Shown piece after piece: positions 1-11,190 of a stretch of 64,000 nucleotides of DNA. The stretch is from Epiperipatus broadwayi (lineage: Eukaryota; Onychophora; Udeonychophora; Euonychophora; Peripatidae). A program made the position numbers and the translations under genes. The notes beneath the pieces are model-generated. The model was not told where the DNA came from. It made no database searches and saw only the letters and a list, made by a program, of their open reading frames with translations. The stretch covers positions 62,001 through 126,000 of the forward strand of contig JAQFVV010000446.1 in assembly GCA_028023455.1 (NCBI GenBank), given 5' to 3'. Positions within the stretch are counted from its first letter, which is position 1. Each line of letters starts with the position of its first letter.

Positions 1-310
1 ATACTTCTATTCAAATCATACAGATTCAGCATGTATCCTACCCAGTCATCTTCTGTGTATTTAAATGTGTAAGATTATATACACGAGGGGTCAGAGTGAC
101 TTAAAGTCAATATAGGCATGACAATAATATTGATATTAACAAGGGATTTAGATGTTCCATTATCGGGTTTACAATAGTATGGATGGCTGAAGAGTTGAAA
201 AGTAGAGACTGTCCATTAAAGTTTGAAGACTTGCTTTCTTAATGTAAACTGAGCACTGCTTATATGTGTGGAAAATGAGGATCTGGACAAACTGATGAAA
301 AAATAAGTAA
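1..310 (+). repeat. R1 repeat copy a (hammerhead SINE-like family), truncated
   Basis: First member of the R1 array. The stretch from about 139 (a tract reading CAAGGGATTT, then GGATGGCTGAAGAGTTG) through GAGCACTG aligns with copies at 1204-1526 and 1527-1970. The leader at 1-110 matches the leader before copy e (1529-1610). CTGATGA is present at 292-298, but the following stem II and GAAA segment is replaced by an A-rich tract, so this copy cannot form a hammerhead. Confidence 0.7.
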
Positions 311-759
311 ACAATACTTTTTAAAAAAAATAAATAAAACACATAAGTTTTCAAGGTAATAAAAGTTTAAAAATTACTTAGTCAGAAGTTCAATGGCTTT
401 GGATATAGTCACCATTCCCATTAGTGAGAGAAGCTTAAACTATATTTAAATAGCTAGATATTTTTGGGGACTACTGTCTGCATTATCATTGGATACCTAC
501 TTAATAAATCCTTTTTTAAAAAAAATTATATTCTATCATTAAAAAAAAAGAATTGTACTTCACTCTAATTTTAAATTCAGATTATGGAAGATTACTGTAT
601 TAACTATGACAGACGTACTGCTATTTGATCTTCATAAATATTTATGCTCTACATAATTCAATTGTAGAATGTCTATGTTAACAGACCATGATTCAGTTAT
701 AATCAGTTCCATACTCTAACTTCTTATAAACTCTCAAGCACTTTGTTTTTTTATATAAA

Positions 760-940
760 TAACTATGAAAAGAATTTGAACCCAGACTTTCAAGCTCCAT
801 TCAGTCATCCACTTCATTTTACACAACCATACACATGACTACATACATGTAAAAAATATATCCAATATACATATTTCATGCCGAACCAACATCTATCAGT
901 TAATATAGGTCATCATCTCCCATATATATATATAATGAGG
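760..940 (-). repeat. R1 repeat copy b, inverted
   Basis: Minus-strand R1 copy. It carries the downstream block (GTCATGTGTATGGTTGTG) and a GGGTTCAAATTC motif at about 772-784 that fits a Pol III B box (GWTCRANNC). The hammerhead segment lies at 862-905. The copy faces copy c, which makes an inverted R1 pair. Confidence 0.7.
862..905 (-). ncRNA. Hammerhead ribozyme relic in R1 copy b
   Basis: Read on the minus strand: a CTGATAGA core (one inserted A relative to CTGATGA), stem II ATGTT/GGCAT around a GGTTC loop, intact GAAA, a short stem III (ATA-TG-TAT), the cleavage-type A and then TTGG. Stem II differs in sequence from other copies but still pairs throughout, with two G-U wobbles, as expected if the fold mattered before decay. 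The extra core base probably abolishes activity. Confidence 0.55.
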
Positions 941-984
941 GATTGGTTTATATTAAGTATGCAAATCTTCAAATTTTAAGACAG

Positions 985-1203
985 ACCTCAATATATTTCA
1001 CCGTCCATTAAATTTTGATGATTTGCTATTTTAATGCAAAATGAGCACTGATTATATATATATATGAACCAACTTATAAGTGCTGGTTCAGCACAAATTA
1101 CATATATTGGAAATCTTTTATCTTTGTCACATGTGGTCATGTGTATTAGTTGTATGAGACAGAGGGGATAGAGGAAGGAAGCTTGAAAGGTTCTGTTAAA
1201 ATC
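985..1203 (+). repeat. R1 repeat copy c
   Basis: R1 body from the CCATTAAATTTTGATGATTT block through GAGCACTG, a hammerhead-derived segment at 1067-1110 and the tail up to about 1203. Stem II is perfect here (GTGCT/AGCAC), but the core has decayed (CTTATAA for CTGATGA, CAAAT for GAAAT). The tail runs directly into the head of copy d, so c and d are in tandem, with hammerhead segments about 303 bp apart. Confidence 0.7.
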
Positions 1204-1526
1204 CCTTTGACATCAACAAGGGACTTGATTGTTCCATCGTCAGACTTACAATGATATGGATGGCTGAAGAGTTGAAGGGTAGGGTAGATTGAAGACTGTC
1301 CATTAAAATTTGAAGTTTTGCTATCTTAATATAAACTGAGCACTGATTGTATATGTGGAAAATGATCTGGACAAACTGATGAGTGCTGGTTCACCATAAA
1401 ATACATATATGGGAGCTCATTTCTTTTTTTTTCATATGTATGGGTTGTATAAAATAGAGTAAATGCCAGAAGGGAGTTTGAATATCTGGGTTTATATTCC
1501 CTCTAATTACATCTAGCTTAAGTATA
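1204..1526 (+). repeat. R1 repeat copy d
   Basis: Nearly complete R1 unit: head (GACATCAACAAGGGACTTG), the GGATGGCTGAAGAG block, GAGCACTGATTGTAT, a hammerhead segment at 1362-1420, the GTATGGGTTGTAT block and a degenerate B-box-like GGGTTTATATTCC near 1490, ending in TAATTACATCTAGCTTA. It is followed directly by the leader of copy e, about 423 bp between hammerhead cores. Confidence 0.75.
1362..1420 (+). ncRNA. Hammerhead ribozyme in R1 copy d (near-intact)
   Basis: Core CTGATGA is intact at 1376-1382. Stem II is GTGCT/ACCAT around GGTTC with one C-C mismatch. The GAAA box reads AAAA. Stem III is ATA-CA-TAT, then the cleavage-type A at 1409 and the 3' strand of stem I. The outer stem I strand ATGATC (1362-1367) faces a changed GAGCTCAT. 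This is a minimal type I hammerhead with an internal loop in stem I. The lost G of GAAA makes present activity doubtful. Confidence 0.6.
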
Positions 1527-1970
1527 TATATTATACTTGTATTTAAATATTACAGATTTAGCTAATATTCTGCCCATTCCTCTTCTATGTATTTAAGTAT
1601 GAAGGTCAGCATGAGTTATGATCATGGCCACAAAATTGAAAAATAAGGGCTTTAAACATTCCATAATCAGATTTTCAGTGAGATGGATAGCTGAAGAATG
1701 GAGAGACTGAATCCTGTCTATTAAAATTTGAAGATTTGTTATCTTAATATAAACTGAGTACTGATTATATGTGTGTGAGAGATGATGATTCGGACCAAAT
1801 AATGGGTTCTGGTTCAGCATGAAATATATATTGAAGATCATTTATCTTTTTTACAAGTATGTGATCACGTGTATGGGTTGTATACGATAAAGTGGATGAC
1901 AGAAGGAAGATTGAAAATCTGGGTTCAAATCTCCACTAATTATATCTAGCTTAAACACACATGTTACACT
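1527..1970 (+). repeat. R1 repeat copy e
   Basis: R1 unit with the longer leader (TATTTAAATATTACAG, then TTCTATGTATTTAAG), the GATGGATAGCTGAAGA block, a decayed hammerhead at 1792-1834 (core AATAATG, intact GAAA at 1821-1824, stem I CCAA/TTGA) and the downstream block. It carries a good B-box match GGGTTCAAATC near 1921 and ends at TAATTATATCTAGCTTAA. Confidence 0.72.
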
Positions 1971-2626
1971 TATGCGAAAACAAAATTGATTGATTTTTAA
2001 GAGTTTTAGATAAATGAACAGGTTTAATAAAACAAATTAATTGTTCAATTTATTTCGCTTGTGTAATTACGATTATTAATTTAATTATTTATTATCTTAT
2101 ATGAAAATTAATCTCGTTTAAGTAGCCGGTTTTTCTAGAACATTTAACTAATTAACTTTATTCAGATTCATTTAGCGTGCTAATATTGCTTTCATTTTCT
2201 GGATTTCATAATAATACTGGAATCATTTCCATACAAACGAATATTTTTGAACAAAATTTATAGTTCGGTCATACTTTTTTCCTTCGTAAAAAAAATCTTT
2301 CTATTTTAAGAATACTAAATATGCCAAGTTTCAAATTAAGGTTACTATGCAAAATGATATTTTCGCAAGACAATAATATTCAATTATTGAAGATGATTAT
2401 CTGCTGTGGTTTGTTAATAGTATCAAATTTTTAGAATTACATTAGCAATTTGAATGATATCTCATATTAAAGATACATTTACTGCTTTAAATGACATCAC
2501 ATGATTGCCATTTTTATGCTTGCCTATATGATTATATAAGCTAATGAGCTTGGATTGAAAATATTATTGTGTTTTCAATATGACTCATAGTTTTTGTAGT
2601 TCAGTAGAGATAAAAAGTGGTTTCTG
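1971..2626. other. AT-rich DNA, no gene seen
   Basis: No coding or RNA feature can be supported. Stop codons are frequent in all frames and no repeat family recognised elsewhere in the window is present. Confidence 0.5.
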
Positions 2627-2815
2627 GAGGGCTGTATTAGATCATAATATCTAGGTGCAGTGCTCTCAAATCCAAGCTTCTTACTGACGAAGGCCACAAG
2701 AAACACTAGTCTGGGGATATTGGATGAGTAGGCACTAGATAGGGATTCTATGCACAAGTCTTCTGGCATCCATTGATCACTCTGGCTTGCACTGAGTGGC
2801 AATAATATATGGAGA
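2627..2815 (-). repeat. R2 interspersed repeat copy
   Basis: Minus-strand copy of a repeat also found at 11596-11735, 45165-46222, 46735-46868 and 61095-61275. Diagnostic blocks are GCCACTCAGTGCAAGCC, then ATCAATGGATGC, AATCCCTATCTAGTGCCTAC, TCCAATATCCCCAGACTA and a TTGTGGCCTTC block. An open frame inside is a by-product of the repeat, since the same frame recurs at 11605 with different downstream residues. No transposase or reverse transcriptase is visible; class unknown. Confidence 0.75.
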
Positions 2816-2934
2816 ATTTTGCCTGTTTTAAATAAGTTTTATTATTATTATTGTTATTGTTTTTATTATTATTAAGAACACACTAAATTTTTAAGCAAAA
2901 GATTATCATTTTTATTTAACTATTGTAAATTTAT

Positions 2935-2945
2935 CAAAATCTTTT
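2935..2945. repeat. Target-site duplication, left (hairpin 1)
   Basis: CAAAATCTTTT here is repeated exactly at 3650-3660, flanking the hairpin insertion. Confidence 0.75.
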
Positions 2946-3649
2946 ATAATTATAAATTTTATTAAACGCCCATTATTATATTAAGTAATAATTTACTAAG
3001 GCTGTAACCTTAGAAATAAGCGTCTGAAAAATACGAAGGTAGGGACCTCTATAGGTCTTAAAACACAAGCTTACGCTATGAAGAAAAGAGAGAATCCTTC
3101 TTTACTTCAACCTACTTTTATATATAAATAGGTGAAGCTGAAGTGTTTTGATCTAAGAGTGTGAAGCTATTCAATACTTCACTAATTAAGTCCACAATTC
3201 TTATAATACATTAATACTCGCGAAATCTTACAATTTACTACGAGTCAATGAAAAGATCTTATAGTAAGAAATCTGTTACGATAATTTAAAGTTGTAATTA
3301 TAAATTTTATTAAACGCCCATTATTATATTAAGTAATAATTTACTAAGGCTTGTCGTAACAGATTTCTTACTATAAGATCTTTTCATTGACTCGTAGTAA
3401 ATTGTAAGATTTCGCGAGTATTAATGTATTATAAGAATTGTGGACTTAATTAGTGAAGTATTGAATAGCTTCACACTCTTAGATCAAAACACTTCAGCTT
3501 CACCTATTTATATATAAAAGTAGGTTGAAGTAAAGAAGGATTCTCTCTTTTCTTCATAGCGTAAGCTTGTGTTTTAAGACCTATAGAGATCCCTACCTTC
3601 GTATTTTTCAGACGCTTATTTCTAAGGTTACAGCCTTAGTAAATTATTA
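2946..3649. mobile_element. Hairpin insertion 1, with one-sided tail
   Basis: Insertion of 704 bp between exact 11-bp duplications. Two 296-bp arms (2986-3281 and 3354-3649) are inverted copies with one mismatch noticed (GGGACCTC against GGGATCTC). A 40-bp tail (2946-2985) precedes only the left arm. The tail and the start of the arm recur in direct orientation between the arms: 2947-3003 equals 3295-3351. The structure is therefore unit, partial second unit, then inverted unit. No open frame is credible. Near-identity of the arms points to a young insertion. A transcript would form a long double-stranded RNA. One-sided tails and target duplications of this length are reported for Penelope-like elements, but no PLE coding sequence is present. 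Confidence 0.8.
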
Positions 3650-3744
3650 CAAAATCTTTTGTTTTCCAGTACATAACAAGATTAAATTTTATAAGTTTTT
3701 TTTAAGCTTCTGTTTTAATACCTGTGTTTATATATTGTAATGGT

Positions 3745-4395
3745 CATTTTAATATAATTTAATTACAACTTGGTTGTAACTTGATGTTGATATGATGTGA
3801 TGCATTATGGCTTCTACTTTCTCGGAGTTAGGAATCTCCCTGCCATTATACCCAGAGAAATCTGTTAGCCACCTTACCTTTTCCATTCCCAACCCTAAGT
3901 TTTCCCCATATTTTTGTCTATTCTGCTCAATATTTTCCACATTAGCTTTGCCAACTTTATGCCCTTTATCATTATTTATACCCTTTCTGCTAGTGGGCAT
4001 TTTCATTCAATTAACAGATGCCTAATAGTTTTTATGCCTTCCTTTCATAACTTGCAGACTAAATCACCCATATTTTTTTATTTATGTGTATATTACCTTG
4101 TTGCTAATGATCCTGTTTGAGTCTTAAACAGTAAACTACTTTCCTGGCTATTATCATAAATTAACCTGTACCCAATATTTTGCTTACTTCTATATGTACT
4201 TAAACTTTTTTCTCTCCATACTATGTATCTCTTTAACTCCCTATTTTTTATTAATGCATATATTTTTCTAGCCCATTTCTTTCTATTATAACACTCAACA
4301 ATTCTCCTAACACAGCCATCCCACCTTTTGTATAAGTATACTGATATAAAATCTTTATGTAAGCATACTGATAATAGTGCCCCTGACATTACATA
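3745..4395 (-). pseudogene. LINE 3' end, C-terminal ORF2 fragment
   Basis: Minus-strand fragment of the same LINE family as 7928-11190. The upstream piece (4093-4389) reads FISVYLYKRWDG then RRIVECYNRKKWARKIYAL. The larger copy has the equivalent MSVYIYKR near 10630. The downstream piece (3749-4006) reads EKVRWLTDFSGYNGREIP and IMHHIIS, and the larger copy has the matching nucleotides near 11100-11190 (AAGTGGCTAACAGGTTTCTC and a GCATCACTTCACATCAC end). Endonuclease and reverse transcriptase domains are absent, as in a 5'-truncated insertion. Two frames are needed, so the fragment is dead. Confidence 0.7.
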
Positions 4396-5340
4396 TCAAG
4401 CAATGTTTATTTATATTGCATTAACTCTAACTTTGTTTTTTTATTATTATTTTCATCCTATTATTTAGATTCATCAGGCCTTTAGTTTAACTCATCAGAT
4501 TCATCTTGCATCAGTTCTCTTATTTTAATTTTTTATTTGCTCGATTTCTATTTGTTTCAATATTTTTTGTTTATCATCTTACTCTTGCTTTAATTTATGA
4601 GTTCTATCATTGACCTTTTGGTCTCTTTTTAACTTGTTCTTGCACAATTTCCACTTCTTCCAACATTTAATTAATCATTTTTATTAAGTTAAAATTGTTA
4701 AATTATTTTTAGATTAGAGTATTTCTAGACTAATTAAATTTGTATTCTTTACAAATCCATAACTTATTTTTATGTGTTACACAAAGTAATTAAACTTGTG
4801 ATTAATCAATTCACTTTTATGCTTTTTTAAGTTTTCAGAGAAGAATAAAATCAAATCAGGAGTGTGTGAAGCAATGGAGAGAGAAGCTATAATGAGTACA
4901 AATTATAAGACTATAAAATAATCAGCAGCTTAGTACTGTAACGGAATAGCGTTACATGGAGTTTAAACCAAGGGAAATAATTATATAACGAGACAAAGTC
5001 GGTATATGTAAACACACACACACTCGAGCATTATAAAATACTCTTAACGTTATATTTTGTAACCTTTAATAGTTTTCTTCCCACATTTTCTAAAATACAT
5101 GTGTAAAAATAAAGATAATAAGTGTTTAATTAAATAGTCAAGGCTTTCATATAAATTAATAAAATAACATTCTCTAAAAAAAAAATATTATAAAAGAAAA
5201 TATAATATGCCATTATAAATATTAATAGATAATTTCCACTTGTATACGCCACGGGGTATTTAAAAAAAAAGGGTTTCTTTTAGAATTATAATTATAGTAA
5301 AAGTAAAACTTATAGAAATGATTTTGAAAAGATTAAATGC
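4396..5340. other. AT-rich DNA, possible coiled-coil coding relic on minus strand
   Basis: Minus-strand frames over about 4440-4670 give Lys/Glu/Gln-rich stretches such as KQKILKQIEIEQIKN broken by stops. They could be a decayed extension of the adjacent LINE or of a gag, but no motif decides. The rest, to 5340, is plain AT-rich sequence. Confidence 0.25.
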
Positions 5341-6840
5341 TCGACTTCTAAGTTAATGTAAATTGTATTGTTCTTGTAAGACACGCACACACGTATGCAC
5401 TCAAAGTGTGAATGAATAGAAGTTTGTTAACTGAGATTGCAACATGAGATTGCCTAGATCTAAAATTGCCTTGAGCACAAGGATTGAGTGAACATTTACA
5501 GCAGACGCGGACCCTAACGACAACTCTAAAAATATGGAACTCTGGGGGGAGATTGGATCCTAAGATAAAATCCATCTCATGTAAATATCACGGAAAATCT
5601 ATGGTTTTTTTGTTTTTTTGGTTAAACTGACTTAATAGTGTTGCTTATATGTTTTCGCTTAACGTACTTGCTTGTTATATTCAATATAGTGCTTGATATA
5701 GCTGATATAAAATAATATACTTTTGTTTCGCTGTATCCGTATTCAAGATGATCGCTGTGAAATTAATACTGAGAGCGTCGATTATCATGCTGGGCTAGGA
5801 AACCCTTCAGTGATTGATCGACGCTCCGCCACCAAATATCTCCGAAGCTATGAATATTCACCGACATCTCCATTTAAAATTAATGCTCCGATTTAATAAT
5901 AATGTTCCGAGAAATACCAGAATCGTCCAGACCATGCTATGCTCAACTTTAAATAAAACGAATAACTTCATTATGAAAATGCCATCTCCCACGTTCAAAT
6001 CCTCATTTCATTCGAAGCAGCGGAAGTCGAAATCCAAATCCTAGGTAAACAATTTATTTTACTTTATGTTTTCATTCACTCCACTCGTAAACTCTTAAAG
6101 GCAATCTCATAGTTAACTAACTTACACTTGCATAAATTAAATAATAAAAGATTCCGTAATATCTAACCTATTATTGTAACTTATCTTTGTGTAACCTCAA
6201 CATTCATAAAATCAAAGTTAATCTTAGGACTTTTCCAGAACATGAACTTTAACCTTAATTATTATCCAATAAGTCATCACAATCATTTTCAAGATATAAA
6301 ATGAAATTTGTATTCCACATTGTATTATGTATAATATGTTTCTTTCTGGGCGAGTGCGTGAATGCGTGTGTGTACGTGTGCAAATAAATTTTGAATTAAT
6401 ATTGCTTTTTTATATTTAATAAATTTGTTCAGTATATAAACAAGTCGAGCATTTCTCAAATCTTTTCATACAATTAAATTCTTATTTTATTTCCTTTTAA
6501 TCACTAATAAAGTTGTCATTTAATTACACTAATTTAGATTTAGAGTTGTTTTTTTTTTAACCATTTGTTCTTTTAAAATGTCATTTGCCAACATCGTGCC
6601 GTAAGTCACGATGTTTATTTATTTACTCTTAGTTAAGATAGGTTTAAGAATTGGGCGGGCCTATAATAAAAATATAAATAAATGTCTAATGCTAATGATG
6701 AAAGTAATTCATAGGGGGGATGATCTTAGAAGCCTAATCGTTTTGAGGGATGAACGAACAGTCGTATTGGTCACAAACAACCAATAATTAAGTCCAGTAC
6801 CAGGATCACTCAGTTAGTAAACAAAACTTCCTTCCCATTA
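5341..6840. other. Less AT-rich region, possible unrecognised exon or UTR
   Basis: GC content rises at 5440-5580 and 5740-6050. A 76-codon plus-strand frame (5814-6044) ends in a basic, serine-rich tail (KQRKSKSKS), and its stop overlaps a splice-donor-like AGGTAAAC at 6042-6049. Another frame over the first half (RRSATKYLRSYEYSPTSP) looks equally protein-like, so no frame can be chosen. No family is recognised. A microsatellite-like GTGCGTGAATGCGTGTGTG tract lies near 6353. This could be a 5' UTR or small exon of a gene reaching into the gap, or chance. Confidence 0.2.
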
Positions 6841-7165
6841 GTGTACTGTGCGTCCTTTACGTCAGGAGTAATTACTGAAACAATTACATCGTGGCCCTGA
6901 GTGACCCTATTGGTCCATGCTAGGAGTTGGAGCTGGTGGGCGGGATTAGACTTCGAAATCGTTTTGACATGACGTAAGGTGATTCGAGAAGTTAAATACT
7001 AATTAAATCATCGTGTCTGGCGCCCCCTTGTATTGATAGTAAACAATTACCGATATAAGAAAATAAATAAAGCTTTACGCTATGTCATGTTTGTTTCGGA
7101 GCTCTCGATCTCTTTTAGGAAAGTACGGATATATATAAATAGATATATACACAGCGTACGGTAAC
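6841..7165. promoter_or_regulatory. Promoter-like GC-richer segment beside the gap
   Basis: Within about 150 bp there is an inverted CCAAT box (CTATTGGTCC, about 6907), a GC box (GGTGGGCGGGA, about 6936) and two CRE-like half sites (TTTACGTCAGG about 6856; CATGACGTAAGG about 6968). The segment stands out from AT-rich surroundings and abuts unsequenced DNA at 7166. Orientation and gene are unknown. Confidence 0.25.
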
Positions 7166-7665
7166 NNNNNNNNNNNNNNNNNNNNNNNNNNNNNNNNNNN
7201 NNNNNNNNNNNNNNNNNNNNNNNNNNNNNNNNNNNNNNNNNNNNNNNNNNNNNNNNNNNNNNNNNNNNNNNNNNNNNNNNNNNNNNNNNNNNNNNNNNNN
7301 NNNNNNNNNNNNNNNNNNNNNNNNNNNNNNNNNNNNNNNNNNNNNNNNNNNNNNNNNNNNNNNNNNNNNNNNNNNNNNNNNNNNNNNNNNNNNNNNNNNN
7401 NNNNNNNNNNNNNNNNNNNNNNNNNNNNNNNNNNNNNNNNNNNNNNNNNNNNNNNNNNNNNNNNNNNNNNNNNNNNNNNNNNNNNNNNNNNNNNNNNNNN
7501 NNNNNNNNNNNNNNNNNNNNNNNNNNNNNNNNNNNNNNNNNNNNNNNNNNNNNNNNNNNNNNNNNNNNNNNNNNNNNNNNNNNNNNNNNNNNNNNNNNNN
7601 NNNNNNNNNNNNNNNNNNNNNNNNNNNNNNNNNNNNNNNNNNNNNNNNNNNNNNNNNNNNNNNNN
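7166..7665. other. Assembly gap of 500 Ns
   Basis: Exactly 500 N characters, which looks like a fixed-size scaffold gap. The flanks share AGTACGG (upstream GAAAGTACGGATA and CGTACGGTAAC; downstream AGTACGGTCACG). A collapsed repeat may therefore lie inside. Confidence 0.95.
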
Positions 7666-7927
7666 AGTACGGTCACGAATCGCCTCATAATCATAGAATA
7701 TTAACTTTCTGCATTGTCTCTGGAAATTTGTGTAATTGCATTACCTAGCTCATTTTGTTCACAGTGTATTATTATATTGTGATGTTGGCATTGACATTAT
7801 TTAATAGAGTGCAACAAACCTTGCACTTTTGGATTTAGTCAGATATTAGTTTGTGAAATTTTATGTGGGTGATAGCTTCAATTAATGAGATCTTTCAAAA
7901 GAATTTACAAAATAGTTAAGAAAGAAG
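7666..7927. other. Spacer between gap and LINE, no gene seen
   Basis: AT-rich sequence with no supported feature. It ends where the LINE endonuclease reading begins. Confidence 0.4.
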
Positions 7928-10900
7928 AAAATGTTAGAACTGAATATTTGAATATGCAAGGTGGTAAAAGACTAGAAAAGTGGCTGGAATTAAACCAATT
8001 AAAATGAAGAGTTTGAAGTACAAGCAGTAGTGGAAACACATCTAAGAGAAAAAAATCTGTACTGGAAGATTTGGTATCACAAGGTATAAATAGAAAGGAA
8101 AAAGAGGTGGTGGTATAGAAGTTATGTCAAAATTGTATTTAAATATGTAAATGTCAAGAACATTTGTGGTTTGAGATATGATTAGGAAAATGAGAATGAA
8201 TGGTTGCTATTAAGTGTATATAGCCACTGGAAATGGTCAAACTATAATGGAGTGGAACAAAAGCATATATAAATGCCTAGTTAAGGATATACAGAGTTTC
8301 AAAAAAAGGGAGAAGAATAATGGTTATAGGCAATATGAATGGGCATATTGAAGAAATTGATGGTGTAGATAACAAGAATGGACAGCTTTTGAAGAATTTT
8401 TGTCAGAGTGAATTTGAGCATTGAAAATTTATCAAATATTTATGAGGGATAATAGACATAGTCTGCAAATAATATATTTCTCACAATTGATTATGTGTTA
8501 GTAGAGAAAGAGGGAATGAATGAAGTGTAGAAAATTAAAGTGTTTAATAATGGATAGTATGTAATAGTGAGCATAATTTGTTTATAATAGAAGTGGTTAG
8601 GAATGTGATGGAAAATAGTAATAAAAGTAGAAAAGATAATGAAAGATGTGGATAAAGAATGAATGACAAGAATAAGTTAAAAGAATATAAAACAAAAGTT
8701 GAAGCAACCATGGAAGAGTTGGTTGGGGATGAATATAAGAAAAAGTGTGGTGAAGTATAAAAAGTGGTGAATAGGTTTTTAAGTGAGAATATTCAGAAAA
8801 ATAAAAATAATAGAAGAGTGAGAGTTGGTAAAAGTGTAAAAGAGAGGAAAAAAGCATGCAGAGAATATAAGTTTGCTATTAAGTACAAAGAAAGTGAAAA
8901 AGATGTTAATGTTAAATGGGAAAAGTATTTTTAAAAAAGAAGTTGACTAAAATGGATAATTTCAGAGAGAGAATGAAATTTAATAGTAAATTTTTGGAGA
9001 ATATTAAGAAAAGTGCAAGAGATGGGAGTAAAAAATTAAAAGAAGAAATATAGGGGAGAAAGAAATAGTATTCCTCAATGATGAGAAAATAGAGTCTAGT
9101 TCTAGAGAAGAATTAGAGCCAATCTTAAATAAGTATGTAATGGATATAGAAAAGATGTTAGATGTAAGGGACAGAGTGATAACAAACATAAAAGCTTATA
9201 ATAATGAAGGTATTAGGTTTACAGAAAATTAACTGAAAGAGACAGGGAAGAAACTGAAAAGTGGAAAAACGAGGTTTTGATAGATGGGCAGCAGAGATAG
9301 TAATGAATTTAGGTCATATGGAAAAATTAAACATATTATCATGTTTTAATAAGATGGTGAACAGAAAGGAGATTTTCCAGGTAGTTAGAATAATACAAAA
9401 GTAAGCCTTCATTTAAAGTAAAACATATAGATCATAGAAAGTTAATCAATTATAGACTGATAGTGGCAAAATAAGTGTTATATAAAGTATTTGCATATAT
9501 GGTGACTAGAAAAGTCACAAACTGGATGGAAGAAAATAATGTAGTGGGAGAAATGCCAAGATTTTTGATCGGATAGGCATATAGGAGATAGTTTATTTGT
9601 AGTTACACAACTTATAAATATGATAAAAATGCAGGTAGACAGTTACATATGGTTGGTAGAGTAAATAGAAATAGATTATGGGTAAGTTTAGTAAATTTAG
9701 GAATGGGTGGAGCTTTAGTGGATATTATTAAGAGATTATATGAAAATAATTACTATACATATTAATTAGGGAATATAGAAGCAGTTAAAGTTAAAAATGG
9801 GGTGGGTCTAAGGCAAGGATGCCCTATTATACCTAATTTGTTTTTGTTGCATTTGAGAGAAATGGAGCGAGCAATAGAAAGACTAGGAAGAAGGGTAGAG
9901 ATATCATTAATAAGTGGCAAGTAGTCATTATCATGTCTTTTATTTGCAGATGAGTTCTTCTTGTGTACAAAAGAAGGGAAGATATGGAAGTTATGCTGAA
10001 GACATGCACAAAGGTGGGTAAAAAGATGGGGGATTAAATTAAGTAAAGAAAAAATCAAAAGTAATAAATGATTGATACTGAGGAAAGTGAAGACAAAGAA
10101 TTTTTAATTGGGAGATATTGAAAGTTAAGTGTGGTGAATAGGTATAACTATTTGGGAATCATCTTAAGTAATCAAAAAAATTGCTTCGATAAATGGGAGA
10201 AAAAATTGATTAATGAAGCAAAGAAAATAAAGAGACTGGTAAAGAAATTAACCATTATTTTCATATAATAAATATGATATAGTTAAAATTGTGTGGAAGG
10301 GAGTGGCAGTAGCAGGGTTAACATATGATAATGATGCATTGTGTGTTAATAAATGACTATTAGATTACTTAAAAAAGTACAAAGAGAAGTAGGAAGATGT
10401 GCATTAGATGCAGATGTGTAGATGACAAAGGTGGCAATTCAAGGAGAAATGGGATAGTCAAGTTTTATATGAGAGATGTAAAAAGCAAAATGAAAATGCC
10501 TATAGGTTGCAATTTATGAATAATAAGAGAATAGCCAAAATAGTATTTAATTGAGTTATGCGTAAAGAGCATGCAACTAGATGGGTGAGAAAAGTCGTAT
10601 GGTATGTAGAAGATTTGGATAAAGAATTTATGTCAGTATACATATACAAAAGGTGAAATGATCATGTTTGGAAAATGGAGAGTAAAATGAGTTTCATGTT
10701 TGGAAAATGGAGAGTAAAATGAGTTTAAATATATAATGAGTTAGTTTATTATAATAGCAAGGAAAGTAGTTAATTTATAAGGCTTGATCAGGATCTTTAG
10801 CAACAAGAAAATATACCCATAAATGGAACAATATACGAAAGACATAAAAATATTAGGCATCTGTTAATTGAATGCAAATGCCTGACAGTAGAAAGGTACA

Positions 10901-11190
10901 AATTCTGAAGTTGTGGAGGAAAAAATATAAATAAATTGATTATACAGAAAGTAGGTTATTAATTTTTATGCTGGATTTGAGAAAAGGTAAGAGGAATTTG
11001 GATATAAAGACCATGGGCTTGGCAAAGATTATGTTGTGGAAATGGGGTGAAGCAGGATAGAGATGAATATGGGAAAGACATAGGGTGGAGAATGGAAAGG
11101 AAAGGTAAAGTGGCTAACAGGTTTCTCTAGGCATAGTGGTTGTGAGATTTCTGACTCCATATAAAAAAAGTCACAGTGCATCACTTCACA
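7928..11190 (+). pseudogene. Degenerate non-LTR retrotransposon (LINE) with APE endonuclease and reverse transcriptase
   Basis: Plus-strand LINE ORF2 readable in pieces across three frames. Endonuclease (about 7928-8600): LNMQGGKRLEKWLEL, VQAVVETHLRE, then NMNGHIEEIDG near 8330 followed by NKNGQLLKNFC. This matches the GD-x-N-x-H region of AP-endonuclease-type LINEs; the usual Asp before the Asn reads Met here after a Gly-Asn. Reverse transcriptase (about 9400-10060): NYRLIVAK, IGDSLFVVTQLI, GVGLRQGCP near 9803, and FADE near 9950 where FADD or YADD is expected. C-terminal segments follow near 10560-10680, and the 3' end near 11190 matches the copy at 3745-4395. Stops and frameshifts are numerous. 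I cannot assign the clade. The span of about 3.3 kb is near full length for ORF2. Confidence 0.75.

Noticed and set aside
7080-7694. Minus-strand frame across the N gap
   Set aside because: It consists almost entirely of undetermined bases.
8597-8857. Hydrophobic minus-strand frame
   Set aside because: It is the complement of the Lys/Glu-rich LINE coding relic on the plus strand.
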